Counted from the stretch's first letter, positions 41,715-49,210 are shown. The stretch: 64,000 nucleotides of DNA from Rhizobiaceae bacterium (GCA_023953845.1 JAMLJC010000001.1:3482501-3546500), one strand, 5' to 3'. Notes: a model not told the origin generated them from the sequence alone. Made by a program: numbers and translations.

Positions 41715-42266
41715 ATGGACAATATCATCCGGGGCAAGAACTGGTACTGCGACGAGATCAACATGCGCCTGCGCGCCGACTCGACGAAGCTGCCCGTGCT
41801 AAGGCGCGAGATGGTGCAGTACATGCTCGGCGGCGGGTTTTTCGGTATCGAACTCCCCGCAGAAATCCAGCCGCTCACGGCCGAGATGTCGCTCAACGCG
41901 ACGCCACCCGAAATCCGCTCGCGCTTCGGCCGCGAGCCGGGCGACTGGACCACGATCACCTACTACGAGAGCCTGCTCAACGTGTTTCCGAACAGCGCCA
42001 ACGGCAGCTCGACCGGCGCGACCACGGGCGGTCCGAAGCTCAAGGGACGCGTCGTCATCCTCAAGGGCCTGTTGAACGAGGTCGAGCAGCCGAGCGTGAA
42101 AGGCATCAAGCCGGATGGCCCGGCACGACTGCGCTGGTCGAGCATCATCCAGTACCAGGACGTGGTCGACGGAACGACCGTCCACAAGTTCGACGTGCAG
42201 AACAACACGCTCATCATCAATGGGGTGAACTACACGGCCGAGCACAACAGGCTCATCGCGGCGTGA
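41715..42266 (+). CDS. Phage major tail tube protein
   Basis: 183 residues. IIRGKNWYCDEINMRLRADS, LPVLRREMVQYMLGGGFFGI, EIQPLTAEMSLNATPPEIRS and VDGTTVHKFDVQNNTLIING fit the P2 FII-like tube family. It forms the inner tube through which DNA passes. Ends 10 bases before the tRNA gene. Confidence 0.9.
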   Translation: MDNIIRGKNWYCDEINMRLRADSTKLPVLRREMVQYMLGGGFFGIELPAEIQPLTAEMSLNATPPEIRSRFGREPGDWTTITYYESLLNVFPNSANGSSTGATTGGPKLKGRVVILKGLLNEVEQPSVKGIKPDGPARLRWSSIIQYQDVVDGTTVHKFDVQNNTLIINGVNYTAEHNRLIAA

Positions 42267-42276
42267 GCCGTGGTCT

Positions 42277-42353
42277 CGCGGGATAGCTCAGCCTGGTAGA
42301 GCACGAGGCCCATAACCTCGCCGTCGGCGGTTCAAATCCGCCTCCCGCAACCA
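42277..42353 (+). tRNA. tRNA with CAU anticodon, initiator-like (fMet-like)
   Basis: 77 bases with all four arms perfectly paired and encoded CCA. Acceptor stem: C1 (42277) faces A72 (42349), a mismatch that marks bacterial initiator tRNA; pairs 2-7 are intact. D arm GCTC/GAGC, anticodon stem CGAGG/CCTCG, loop CCCATAA, T arm GGCGG-TTCAAAT-CCGCC. Two deviations: position 33 is C instead of the nearly universal U, and the D arm lacks the A11-U24 pair typical of initiators. It lies in the late tail transcript, 10 bases after the tube stop. Function as an initiator or elongator is not settled. Confidence 0.88.
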
Positions 42354-42480
42354 GAATAAAAGGGGAAGCCGCTGCGCCCCGTATTTCGGACCCGAGGCCC
42401 CCAGGCGGCACAAGCCGTGTCAGGGCGGGCCTCCCAGCGGACAGCCGGGCGGGAGACCGGCACCTCAACGCGAGACCCTC

Positions 42481-43008
42481 ATGACCAAGAAATCCATCAC
42501 GATCCAGACGCCGGTCACCCTCGATCCGAAAGGGCCGACCGTCTCGGAAGAAATCCCGCTGCCGCCCGAGCATATGTGGGCGGAGCTGGAGAACGGCGCG
42601 ACGCCGGAAGCGCCGGCGGCACCCGCAGAAACACCCGCCGCGTCGGCCGCGACGGCCGCCCGGCCGGTCGTCAAGGTGCCGGTGCGCGAGGTGGCCGAGC
42701 TGGAATTCACCGGCGCGAAGAAGCCCTGGCGGGACATTCCACTGGAATATCCGTTCCCGTTCGGCGGGCGGGAGGTCACCGAGATCCGCGTGCGCCGGCT
42801 GACGGTGAGCGAGGTTGGGGACCTGCTTGAGACTGTACCGGATGACCGGCCCGATAATTTTGACATCTATGCCGTGATGGCCGGCCTTCCGGCGCCGGTG
42901 CTGCGCGGGCTTATCGACGTCGACGGTGAGCGGGTCGTGGGGGCCTGCTGGGATTTTTTGCCCCGATCGTTCCGTCCGGCCCAGGCGCCGGCGGACGTGT
43001 CGTCATAG
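42481..43008 (+). CDS. Tail assembly chaperone (zero-frame product)
   Basis: 175 residues. Starts MTKKSITIQTPVTLDPKGPT, has a Pro/Ala-rich linker, and then LEYPFPFGGREVTEIRVRRL, TVSEVGDLLETV, DNFDIYAVMAGLPAPVLRGL: the P2 gpE/Mu gp41-type chaperone. It holds the tape measure until tail assembly. A slippery T-TTT-TTG near the end leads a fraction of ribosomes to the next product. Confidence 0.86.
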   Translation: MTKKSITIQTPVTLDPKGPTVSEEIPLPPEHMWAELENGATPEAPAAPAETPAASAATAARPVVKVPVREVAELEFTGAKKPWRDIPLEYPFPFGGREVTEIRVRRLTVSEVGDLLETVPDDRPDNFDIYAVMAGLPAPVLRGLIDVDGERVVGACWDFLPRSFRPAQAPADVSS

Positions 43009-43157
43009 AGCTGCGCGACTGGCGGTCGTTCATGGCGCGCATCTCGCACACGCTGAATACGGCGCTGCCGGACCTGCTCGCCTTGTATTGGGACGAGGCA
43101 CTGCTGTGGTGGCCGCACGCCCGCGCCATCCATGAGGAACTGAGGGGCCGTCCATGA
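42481..43157 (+). CDS. Tail assembly chaperone, -1 frameshift fusion (P2 E+E' type)
   Basis: The heptamer TTTTTTG (42954-42960) is in the correct register (GAT TTT TTG). Slipping -1 gives ...WDFFAPIVPSGPGAGG, then RDWRSFMARISHTLNTALPD and DLLALYWDEALLWWPHARA, to a stop at 43155-43157 that overlaps the tape-measure ATG. The extension has the Trp-rich, tape-measure-contacting type of the E' domain. P2 uses the same T-TTT-TTG heptamer at the same gene. The ratio of both products is set by the slip. Confidence 0.82.
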
Positions 43158-45493
43158 GCGATCTCGACGTCGCGCTCCGCCTTCGCTTGGTCAACCAGCT
43201 CTCGGGGCCGGCCGAGCAGGCCGAGCGCGACCTGAAAGAGCTGCATCAGGCGGCCGAACGCCTCGGCCGGACGCGCGGCGGCGATCAGCTCGGCGCGGAA
43301 ATCCGCAAGATCGGCGCTGCAGCCACCGGCGCGAAAGCCGACGTCGCCTCGGTCGGCGCCGAGGCCGATCAGCTGCGCCGCGCCCTCGGCCGGCTGAACA
43401 GCACGGCCGGCATGTCGGCGGTCGGCGTCGATGCCGAAACCGCCAAGCGCAAGATCGGCGAGGTCGGCAGCGCCGCCAGCGAGTTGCGGCGGCAGCTCGG
43501 ACGCCTCAACGACACCGGCGGCATGAGCGGGCTGAAGGGCGATGCCGACGCGGCAAAGCGCGCGCTCGAAACCATTGGAACGGGCGCGAGGGAAGCCCGG
43601 CAGAAGATCGAATGGCTGGACGCTGCGCCCCTCGACAAGCTGAAGGGCGAGGCGGCGTCGGCCGAGGCGGCGATCAAGGAGATCGGCCAGGCCGCAGATG
43701 CCGCCCAGGGCAAGCTCAAGGGGCTCGGCACCGGACAGCCGGCTCCGGGTACACGGCCCGGCGACGTCGTGACGCCGCACCCGGACGCGCGGCGGCGTGT
43801 CGGCAAGGTGACGGGCGGCGTGGAAGGTTTCGTCGACCGCTCCGGCCTCGACGCCTACGTGCCGATCGGCGTTGGCATCGGCGCGGGCTATCTCGTTGGC
43901 GGTGGCGCCGGCGCTGCCGCCATGGGGGTCGGCCGTTCCTACAAGCGCTTTGCCGGTGATGACCGGGAGACCGAGTACATCCTCATGAACATGGGCGTGT
44001 CGGAGGCCGATTCGGACGAGCGCCGGAAACAGGTGCGCAACATCGCCCGCGATACGAAGGCTCCCTACGCCAAGGTGATCGCGGGGCTCGACACGCTGGC
44101 TGCGACTGGCCAGCCCGTCAACGACGTCATGGACCTGCTGCCGCCGGTGATGCGCACGGCAATGGCATCCGGCGCGGAGCCTTCCGACGTCGCCAAGGCG
44201 GCGTTCACCATGAGCACCAAAATGGGCGTCGCACCGAAGGACATCCAGCAGGCGCTCGATCTCATGGTCGCGGGCGGCAATGCCGGCATGTTCGAGGTGC
44301 CGGCGATGGCGGCCAAGCTGCCCGACATCCTGACCTATGCTTCGGGCGCCGGTTTTAAGGGGTTGGAAGGACTGAAGAAGGTCATCGCCCTGATGCAGGG
44401 CGCCGCCGAATCGACCGGCGGCAACACCGATGCCGCCGCCACCAACCTGCAGAACGTCTTCGCGAAGATGCGCTCGGAGGAAACCGAGCGGAATTTCAAG
44501 GAGTACGGCGTCAACCTGCCGAAGGCGTTCAAGACGGGCCGAGCGGAGGGAAAGGATGATATCCAGATCCTCTACGACGCCGCCATGAAGGCGTCCAAGG
44601 GCGGCAATCCCGACATCCTTGCACGGCTCTTCACCGACATGCAGGCGTTCCTCGGCTTGCAATCACTGATCCAGCAGCGCGGCAAGATCGAGAGCACCGA
44701 GGCCGAGCTGGCGGAGGCGGGCGGCACGTCGCAGCGCCAGTACGACCGCATCAGGAACGATCCGCAGGCCTCGCTCGACAGTCTTGCCAACGCCACCGAT
44801 CGGGCGTCCGTCGCGCTGGGCGGGCTGGCGGACAAGCTCGGCATGACGCGCGAGATAAACAATCTCGCGGAAGGCACCGAAAACCTGCTCGACGATCCGG
44901 CCCGCCAGTTGAAGCTGCTGCTGCTCGGACCTTCCGGCACGACGATGCGCGACCTCTGGGACAAGATCTTCGTCGGATCCGCCCATGCACAGGAGCGCGA
45001 ACGCGACGACAGCCTGTCCGGCTACGTCGCCACGCCCGGCGCAGGCGGCATCCATGCCGCGACCGGAGCCGACGCAGCCGAAATCCAGAATCTCAAGCAG
45101 AAGCTCGGCGCGCCGATGGACGCTGCGGCCGAGCAGTCCATGGACGGCTACAACAAGGCGCTGCAGGCCGAAGGCCAGGAGGCGGTCAGCATCGCCCAGA
45201 GCATCGCCGACAGCATCCGGTCCATGCTTGGCTTCACCGTCTCGCCGACCATCCAGCCGCGTCTCGTCGCGCCGGGCGGTGGCGGACAGGCTGGCGGCGC
45301 CGGCAATGGCGGCGCCCCGCGCGGTGTCGGCGGCAGGCAGACGGCGTCGGCCTCGCCGGGCGTCACCGTGAACAACAACATCCGGACGTCGAATCCGCAG
45401 CTCGCCGCGCGCCGGTCCCAGGCCGAAGCCAATCGCCGCGTGCGCCTGGCGCAGTGGAATGGCATCGGCGACATGGGGAACGCGTTCGGATGA
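43154..45493 (+). CDS. Tape measure protein
   Basis: 779 residues. An N-terminal coiled-coil part with repeated 37-39-residue units (LRRALGRLNSTAGMSAVGVD, LRRQLGRLNDTGGMSGLKGD, KIEWLDAAPLDKLKGEA), a transmembrane-like Gly/Ala region (YVPIGVGIGAGYLVGGGAG), and then the TP901-type helical domain (DERRKQVRNIARDTKAPYA, AAFTMSTKMGVAPKDIQQA, FTDMQAFLGLQSLIQQRGK). It sets tail length and triggers genome entry. The ATG overlaps the frameshift stop. Confidence 0.92.
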   Translation: MSDLDVALRLRLVNQLSGPAEQAERDLKELHQAAERLGRTRGGDQLGAEIRKIGAAATGAKADVASVGAEADQLRRALGRLNSTAGMSAVGVDAETAKRKIGEVGSAASELRRQLGRLNDTGGMSGLKGDADAAKRALETIGTGAREARQKIEWLDAAPLDKLKGEAASAEAAIKEIGQAADAAQGKLKGLGTGQPAPGTRPGDVVTPHPDARRRVGKVTGGVEGFVDRSGLDAYVPIGVGIGAGYLVGGGAGAAAMGVGRSYKRFAGDDRETEYILMNMGVSEADSDERRKQVRNIARDTKAPYAKVIAGLDTLAATGQPVNDVMDLLPPVMRTAMASGAEPSDVAKAAFTMSTKMGVAPKDIQQALDLMVAGGNAGMFEVPAMAAKLPDILTYASGAGFKGLEGLKKVIALMQGAAESTGGNTDAAATNLQNVFAKMRSEETERNFKEYGVNLPKAFKTGRAEGKDDIQILYDAAMKASKGGNPDILARLFTDMQAFLGLQSLIQQRGKIESTEAELAEAGGTSQRQYDRIRNDPQASLDSLANATDRASVALGGLADKLGMTREINNLAEGTENLLDDPARQLKLLLLGPSGTTMRDLWDKIFVGSAHAQERERDDSLSGYVATPGAGGIHAATGADAAEIQNLKQKLGAPMDAAAEQSMDGYNKALQAEGQEAVSIAQSIADSIRSMLGFTVSPTIQPRLVAPGGGGQAGGAGNGGAPRGVGGRQTASASPGVTVNNNIRTSNPQLAARRSQAEANRRVRLAQWNGIGDMGNAFG

Positions 45494-45948
45494 GCGTCTT
45501 TCGGCCAGTCGGAGCCCTGTTCTCGATCGGCGGCGCCGTGCTCTACACGGTCGGCGGCCTCAACCCGCAGCGCGTCCGCAAGGCCAGCGAAAGCCGCGTG
45601 CCCGGTCACGCAGTCCAGGGCGGCATGGAGTATCAGAAAACGGGCATGGGCGAGCGCGCCATCACGGTCGAGGCGCGCACCGTGCCGCAGGTCATGGGCG
45701 GGCTGGACGCGTACGCCATCCTGGAGGCGCAGCACGAGATGCAGGCCGAGGTGCCGTTCATCCGCCTGCACGGCAATTACCTCGGCATCAGCGGCGGCCT
45801 GGTCCTGATCCGGTCGCTCGACGCGGACGAGGATCGGCCGCATCCTTTCGACGGCGTCGGGCGCGTCGTCGACGTGACCATGGATCTTGTGCAGCTGCCG
45901 GGCCTCGGCGGCATCGCCGTACCCGACCTCGCGAGCCTGCTGCGATGA
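45490..45948 (+). CDS. Tail protein U
   Basis: 152 residues. Starts MSVFRPVGALFSIGGAVLYT; GMEYQKTGMGERAITVEART, VPQVMGGLDAYAILEAQHEM and IRLHGNYLGISGGLVLIRSL are characteristic of gpU of P2-like tails. It belongs to the baseplate-hub assembly pathway. Overlaps its neighbours by four bases. Confidence 0.88.
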   Translation: MSVFRPVGALFSIGGAVLYTVGGLNPQRVRKASESRVPGHAVQGGMEYQKTGMGERAITVEARTVPQVMGGLDAYAILEAQHEMQAEVPFIRLHGNYLGISGGLVLIRSLDADEDRPHPFDGVGRVVDVTMDLVQLPGLGGIAVPDLASLLR

Positions 45949-46163
45949 GCGCCTACACCGTCGAAGCTCTTGACGGCGAGCGTCTCGATCGCATCGCCCG
46001 CAAGGTTTACGGCACCGAGAAGAACGGCACGGTGGAAGGCTTGCTCGCCGCCAATCCGGGGCTTGCCTCCCACGGCACCATCATCCCGCTCGGCACCGTC
46101 ATCCGGACGCCCGTCGAACTGGCGGTGAAGCCGGCGACAACCTACCAGCTGGCGTGGGAGTAG
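45945..46163 (+). CDS. Tail protein X
   Basis: 72 residues. YTVEALDGERLDRIARKVYG, EGLLAANPGLASHGTIIPLG is the LysM-like pattern of gpX family proteins that sit in the baseplate hub with D. Overlaps U by four bases. Confidence 0.9.
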   Translation: MSAYTVEALDGERLDRIARKVYGTEKNGTVEGLLAANPGLASHGTIIPLGTVIRTPVELAVKPATTYQLAWE

Positions 46164-46166
46164 GGC

Positions 46167-47180
46167 ATGGCGCGGAAGCCGATCGTCCAGATCCTGACGC
46201 CGAGCGGTGCCGATCTCGTCGGCCGCCTCGGCAGCAACCTTGCCGGCGTCACCATCGTCGATCAGGCCGGTGGCGAGAGCGACACGATGGAGATTCGTGT
46301 CCGCGTTCCGATGCCCGCGCCGGCGGGGCCGGCCAAGGGCATGAAGTATGCGCCGCTTGTCGGCTGGGAGCTGGGCGGCATGCGGCCGTCCGGCGTCTAC
46401 ACCGTCCAGACGACGTCGCTCGGCGGCGATCCGGACAGCGGCTACGAGATGACCATCTCCTGCCGCGCCGCCGATTTCGTCGACAAGCTGAAGGAGGTCG
46501 ACAGCGAGCATTTCGACGAGATGACCGCCGGGGCTATTTTCTCGCGCATCGCAGCCAGGGCCGGCACCACGGCGATCGTGGATCCGGAGCTGGCCTCGAT
46601 CCAGATTCCTTACCGGCTACGCTGGAAGGAGCCGGCCGGCGAGTTCGCCGAGACGCTCGCCCAGGAGCTGGGCGGCACTATCAAGGTCGCCGGCGGCAGG
46701 ATGGCCGTGCTCAAGCGCGGGGCGGGCCGGGCGGCTTCGGGTGCGCTGCTGCCGCCGATCCGGATCGACTTTGCGTCGTGCCACCGCTTCGACGTCTCGA
46801 TCGAGCAGCGCGGCCTGTTCGCCGAATCGGATGGCGGGTGGTTCGACTTTGAGGACGGCATCGAGAAGCTGGAGCAGGGCAAGGGCCTCGGCTCGGCAAG
46901 CCGCTATCTGCCGGTGCACATCTTCTCGACCCAGCCGCAGGCGAAGCTGGCGGCCGACGCCGGCGGCCGTGAGGAAGGCCGCAAGAGCATCTCGGGCAGC
47001 TTCGACGTCGCCGGCAACCTCTCCGCCACGGCCGAGGCGCCGGTCATCTGCAGCGGCTTCGGGCCGGACATCGATGGCGCCAGCATGGTGGCCGCCTGCG
47101 TCACCCACGAAATCACGTTCGACGAGGACGGGGGCTGGATCACGACCGTCGAGGTAGAGGCGAAGGAGGCATCATCGTGA
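46167..47180 (+). CDS. Baseplate hub protein D (late control D family)
   Basis: 337 residues. MARKPIVQILTPSGADLVGR, GKYAPLVGWELGGMR-type segment (GMKYAPLVGWELGGMRPSGV), YEMTISCRAADFVDKLKEVD, WKEPAGEFAETLAQELGGTI and FDVAGNLSATAEAPVICSGF correspond to gpD (gp27-like hub). The last structural gene of the tail. Confidence 0.9.
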   Translation: MARKPIVQILTPSGADLVGRLGSNLAGVTIVDQAGGESDTMEIRVRVPMPAPAGPAKGMKYAPLVGWELGGMRPSGVYTVQTTSLGGDPDSGYEMTISCRAADFVDKLKEVDSEHFDEMTAGAIFSRIAARAGTTAIVDPELASIQIPYRLRWKEPAGEFAETLAQELGGTIKVAGGRMAVLKRGAGRAASGALLPPIRIDFASCHRFDVSIEQRGLFAESDGGWFDFEDGIEKLEQGKGLGSASRYLPVHIFSTQPQAKLAADAGGREEGRKSISGSFDVAGNLSATAEAPVICSGFGPDIDGASMVAACVTHEITFDEDGGWITTVEVEAKEASS

Positions 47181-47322
47181 ATTGGTAGCAGCGGAGGCCG
47201 CGTCGTTTCGCGGCTGCGGGTCCGGCGCCAACCAAGGCCCGCATGGCTAGCTCAACGCATCATCGCCACCCCGGCGGCCGAGGCCGCAGCGGCAAGGTGG
47301 CGCGAGTCGGATGCAGGACACC

Positions 47323-48135
47323 ATGACGAAATACGAGATGCGGGACGTTATCCCCGTCAAGCCCGCCGCACCTTGGGTTGGCGGCAAGAAGCAGCTGGCA
47401 AGGCGGCTTGCCTGGATGATCGAGGCCGCGCCGCACGATGCCTATGTCGAGGTCTTCGCCGGCATGGCCGGCGTGTTCCTGAAGCGTCGCCGGGCGCCGA
47501 AGACCGAAGTCATCAACGACCTCAACCGCGATGTGGCGAACTTCTTTCGAATCCTGCAAAACCACTACGAGGCGTTCATGGACATGCTTCGGTGGCAGCT
47601 TACGAGCAGGGCCGAGTTCGAGCGCTTGAACGGCATGGATCCTGAGCGCCTCACCGATCTTCAGAGGGCAGCGCGCTTCCTTTACCTGCAGAAGACGGCC
47701 TTCGGCGGCAAGGTCGCCGGCCGGAGTTTCGGCGTCTCCGACAATGGCGGCCGCTTCGACGTGACCAAGCTGGCCGAAATCCTCGCGGCCGTGCACGAGC
47801 GCCTCGCCGGCGTCGTCATCGAGTGCCAGCCCTGGTTGAAGCTGATCGACCGCTGGGACCGGCCGGGCACTCTCTTTTATCTGGACCCGCCTTACTACGG
47901 CACGGAGCACTACTATGGCCGTGGCATGTTCGAGCGGTCGGAATTCGAGGCGATCGCGGCCCGTTTGAAGACCCTTCGAGGGGCCTTCATAATGACTTTG
48001 AACGACCTTCCAGAGGTCCGCGCGATCTTCGACGGCTTCTCGATCGAGCGCGTCGAACTCACCTATACCGTCGCCGGCAACAACAACGCCAAGCACGCCG
48101 GCGAGATCATCATCACGGGAGGCGGCGGTGCCTGA
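47323..48135 (+). CDS. D12-class DNA adenine N6-methyltransferase
   Basis: 270 residues. PAAPWVGGKKQLARRLAWMI (FxGxG-like SAM-binding region), YVEVFAGMAGVFLKRRRAPK, INDLNRDVANFFRILQNHYE and FYLDPPYYGTEHYYG (catalytic DPPY) define the Dam/D12 class. The ATG at 47323 is preceded by AGGA at four bases; an ATG at 47311 is also possible. It lies at the right end where Mu has the mom modification operon, next to two small zinc proteins. It probably methylates phage DNA against host restriction. Confidence 0.93.
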   Translation: MTKYEMRDVIPVKPAAPWVGGKKQLARRLAWMIEAAPHDAYVEVFAGMAGVFLKRRRAPKTEVINDLNRDVANFFRILQNHYEAFMDMLRWQLTSRAEFERLNGMDPERLTDLQRAARFLYLQKTAFGGKVAGRSFGVSDNGGRFDVTKLAEILAAVHERLAGVVIECQPWLKLIDRWDRPGTLFYLDPPYYGTEHYYGRGMFERSEFEAIAARLKTLRGAFIMTLNDLPEVRAIFDGFSIERVELTYTVAGNNNAKHAGEIIITGGGGA

Positions 48136-48295
48136 CACCCGGCGCTGTAGGACATGCGATGACGAGGGTGTCGTGACGGACATTCTCGGCAATCCACGGC
48201 CGTGCAGCCGGTGTCGCTCTGACGACTTCCATGCGTGGTATCGAGCCCGTGTCGAGACCGAGCGCAAACGAGACGTGAGGAAGGAAAGTGCCTAG
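48128..48295 (+). CDS. 55-aa zinc-ribbon protein, Com-like
   Basis: GTG start overlapping the methylase stop by eight bases; ends inside the next gene's start. CRTC (residues 7-10) and CSRC (26-29) with 15 residues between give a CX2C-X15-CX2C ribbon, then a charged helix (DDFHAWYRARVETERKRDVR). Mu Com, which activates mom translation, has the same CX2C-about 16-CX2C design and similar size and lies in the same right-end location. The homology is not proven from this alone. Confidence 0.65.
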   Translation: MPDTRRCRTCDDEGVVTDILGNPRPCSRCRSDDFHAWYRARVETERKRDVRKESA

Positions 48296-48500
48296 CTATC
48301 AGCGTTGCACCTATTGCGGGTCGAGCCTGCATCCGGCGAGCCATTGTCCGGGGACATGGGAGGGCAGCATGCGCCGCGCCGATCTCCGCTGCCACTACTG
48401 CGGCGGCACCGACCACAACTATGAGGGCTGCACCAAGCATGCCGGCGGCGGCAGGATGAAGGGCGCGGTCAGGATCGGGGACCGGTGGCGGCGACGCTAG
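48288..48500 (+). CDS. 70-aa protein with two retroviral-type zinc knuckles
   Basis: GTG start preceded by AGGAA. CTYCGSSLHPASHC (residues 7-20) and CHYCGGTDHNYEGC (35-48) both match CX2CX4HX4C exactly, the CCHC zinc knuckle of retroviral nucleocapsids and some RNA-binding proteins. The tail is basic (RMKGAVRIGDRWRRR). It lies between the methylase cassette and the right phage end. A role in binding single-stranded DNA or mRNA is suggested by the motifs. Confidence 0.75.
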   Translation: MPSYQRCTYCGSSLHPASHCPGTWEGSMRRADLRCHYCGGTDHNYEGCTKHAGGGRMKGAVRIGDRWRRR

Positions 48501-48518
48501 CGCTGCCGCCGCGTGCTA

Positions 48519-48562
48519 CAAAACCAAGTGTCCGAGGTGTCAAAACCAAGTGTCCGGCTACA
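48519..48562 (-). repeat. Right phage end with two transposase-type repeats (R1, R2)
   Basis: Two inverted copies of the left-end motif: TGTCAAAACCAAGTGTC at 48538-48554 (R1) and a shorter CAAAACCAAGTGTC at 48519-48532 (R2), 22 bp apart. The final bases GGCTACA end the element at 48562. All five sites (three left, two right) are oriented alike relative to the ends, as in Mu. Confidence 0.85.
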
Positions 48563-48567
48563 ACGAT
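48563..48567. repeat. Right copy of the 5-bp target site duplication (ACGAT)
   Basis: Identical to 2758-2762 and directly after the right ACA end. Confidence 0.92.
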
Positions 48568-48588
48568 CTCCTGTTGAAACGCGTGCAT
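48563..48588 (-). pseudogene. 5 prime part of the prophage-split 113-aa host gene
   Basis: The ATG at 48588 is preceded on the minus strand by AGGAGAACGGG. It reads MHAFQQEI and then runs into phage DNA. The first five bases here (ACGAT) are the right copy of the target duplication. The rest of the gene is at 2442-2757. Confidence 0.85.
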
Positions 48589-48796
48589 TCCCGTTCTCCT
48601 GTCGACTTGCATCGCAGGATGATCGCCCGGCTTTCGGCGGCGGGGAGAAAAGTTGCCAAAAAATTCCAGCGGAAAAGAAAAGAAACAAAATATATCAGAT
48701 AGTTAGATTTCCACGGCGATTCATTTTGTTCTTATTTTGTTCCCATGTGCCGATGAAGCCCTTATAAGAAATCCTTCCTATCGGTGAAGGAGTTCG
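48589..48796. promoter_or_regulatory. Host divergent promoter region with a LexA-type box
   Basis: This AT-richer intergenic stretch separates the split gene (leftward) from the DnaA-like gene (rightward). GTTC at 48728-48731 and 48739-48742 are exactly 7 bases apart (TTATTTT). The box and its flanks match the phage box at 4291-4305 in 15 of 16 bases. TTATAA (48762-48767) may be a -10 for the rightward gene, with TTGTTC of the box as -35 (19-bp spacing). Confidence 0.5.
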
Positions 48797-49207
48797 TTGG
48801 CGGTGGCGGCTGCGGTTCGGAGGATTGAAGTGGAGGGGCCGCCGGCTGACAGTCCGGCTGCCGGAACGGGGGTCCTGCTCCGCAAGGAAGAGATCGCGCT
48901 CGAACTGTGCGAGGGGATGACCGACCTGGCCGCGGCATTTTTCAACGTCTCCAGCAAGGAGATGCGCCGGCCGGGCCGCTCGGCTCTGGAGGTCTCAAGG
49001 GTCCGGCAGGTGGCGATGTATGTCGCTCACGTCACCCTTCGCCTGACCATGGCGGAGGTCGGCCGCGGCTTCGGCCGGGACCGCAAGACCGTTCAATATG
49101 CCTGCCACACGGTCGAGGATCTGCGCGAGGATCGCGAGTTCGACGGGATCATCAGCCAGATGGAGCGCGTGGCGACAGCCATGCTCGGCAATCGTACCAC
49201 GGGGTGA
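48797..49207 (+). CDS. DnaA domain IV-like HTH protein (host)
   Basis: The 136-residue protein has a TTG start at 48797 with GAAGGAG five bases before it. LRKEEIALELCEGMTDLAAA precedes the HTH portion RQVAMYVAHVTLRLTMAEVG and GRDRKTVQYACHTVEDLRED, the DnaA domain IV signature without an AAA+ domain. Common in Hyphomicrobiales next to DUF6456 genes. The phage gene at 5560-5964 has the same architecture. Confidence 0.82.
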   Translation: MAVAAAVRRIEVEGPPADSPAAGTGVLLRKEEIALELCEGMTDLAAAFFNVSSKEMRRPGRSALEVSRVRQVAMYVAHVTLRLTMAEVGRGFGRDRKTVQYACHTVEDLREDREFDGIISQMERVATAMLGNRTTG

Positions 49208-49210
49208 AAG

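Larger units (their letters stand above)
2763..48562. mobile_element. Complete Mu-like transposable prophage (45,800 bp)
   Basis: The boundaries come from the aligned ends: the left end begins TGTTGTTGGACAC and the complement of the right end begins TGTAGCCGGACAC. Both continue with the ACTTGGTT-type transposase-site repeat, and a 5-bp direct duplication (ACGAT) flanks them. Inside are a CI-like repressor, Ner-like protein, MuA transposase with intact D-D-E, MuB ATPase, GemA, a Mor/C activator, lysis genes, Mu-type head genes and P2-type tail genes. No essential structural gene is visibly broken, so it may be inducible. The gene order resembles transposable phages of alphaproteobacteria, with Mu heads and P2-like tails. 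Confidence 0.95.

Noticed and set aside
42277..42353. tRNA as an integration (att) site
   Set aside because: It is deep inside a phage whose ends are fixed at 2763 and 48562 with a transposition-type duplication; no second tRNA fragment was seen.
42926..43135. Plus-strand frame over the frameshift region
   Set aside because: It is the +1 frame; the -1 frame gives the Trp-rich E'-type extension and the proper overlap with the tape-measure start.
43289..43660. Repeated units in the tape measure gene as a possible DNA repeat array
   Set aside because: They are degenerate protein repeats of the coiled-coil part, not a DNA repeat; there is no CRISPR-like regular spacing anywhere in the window.
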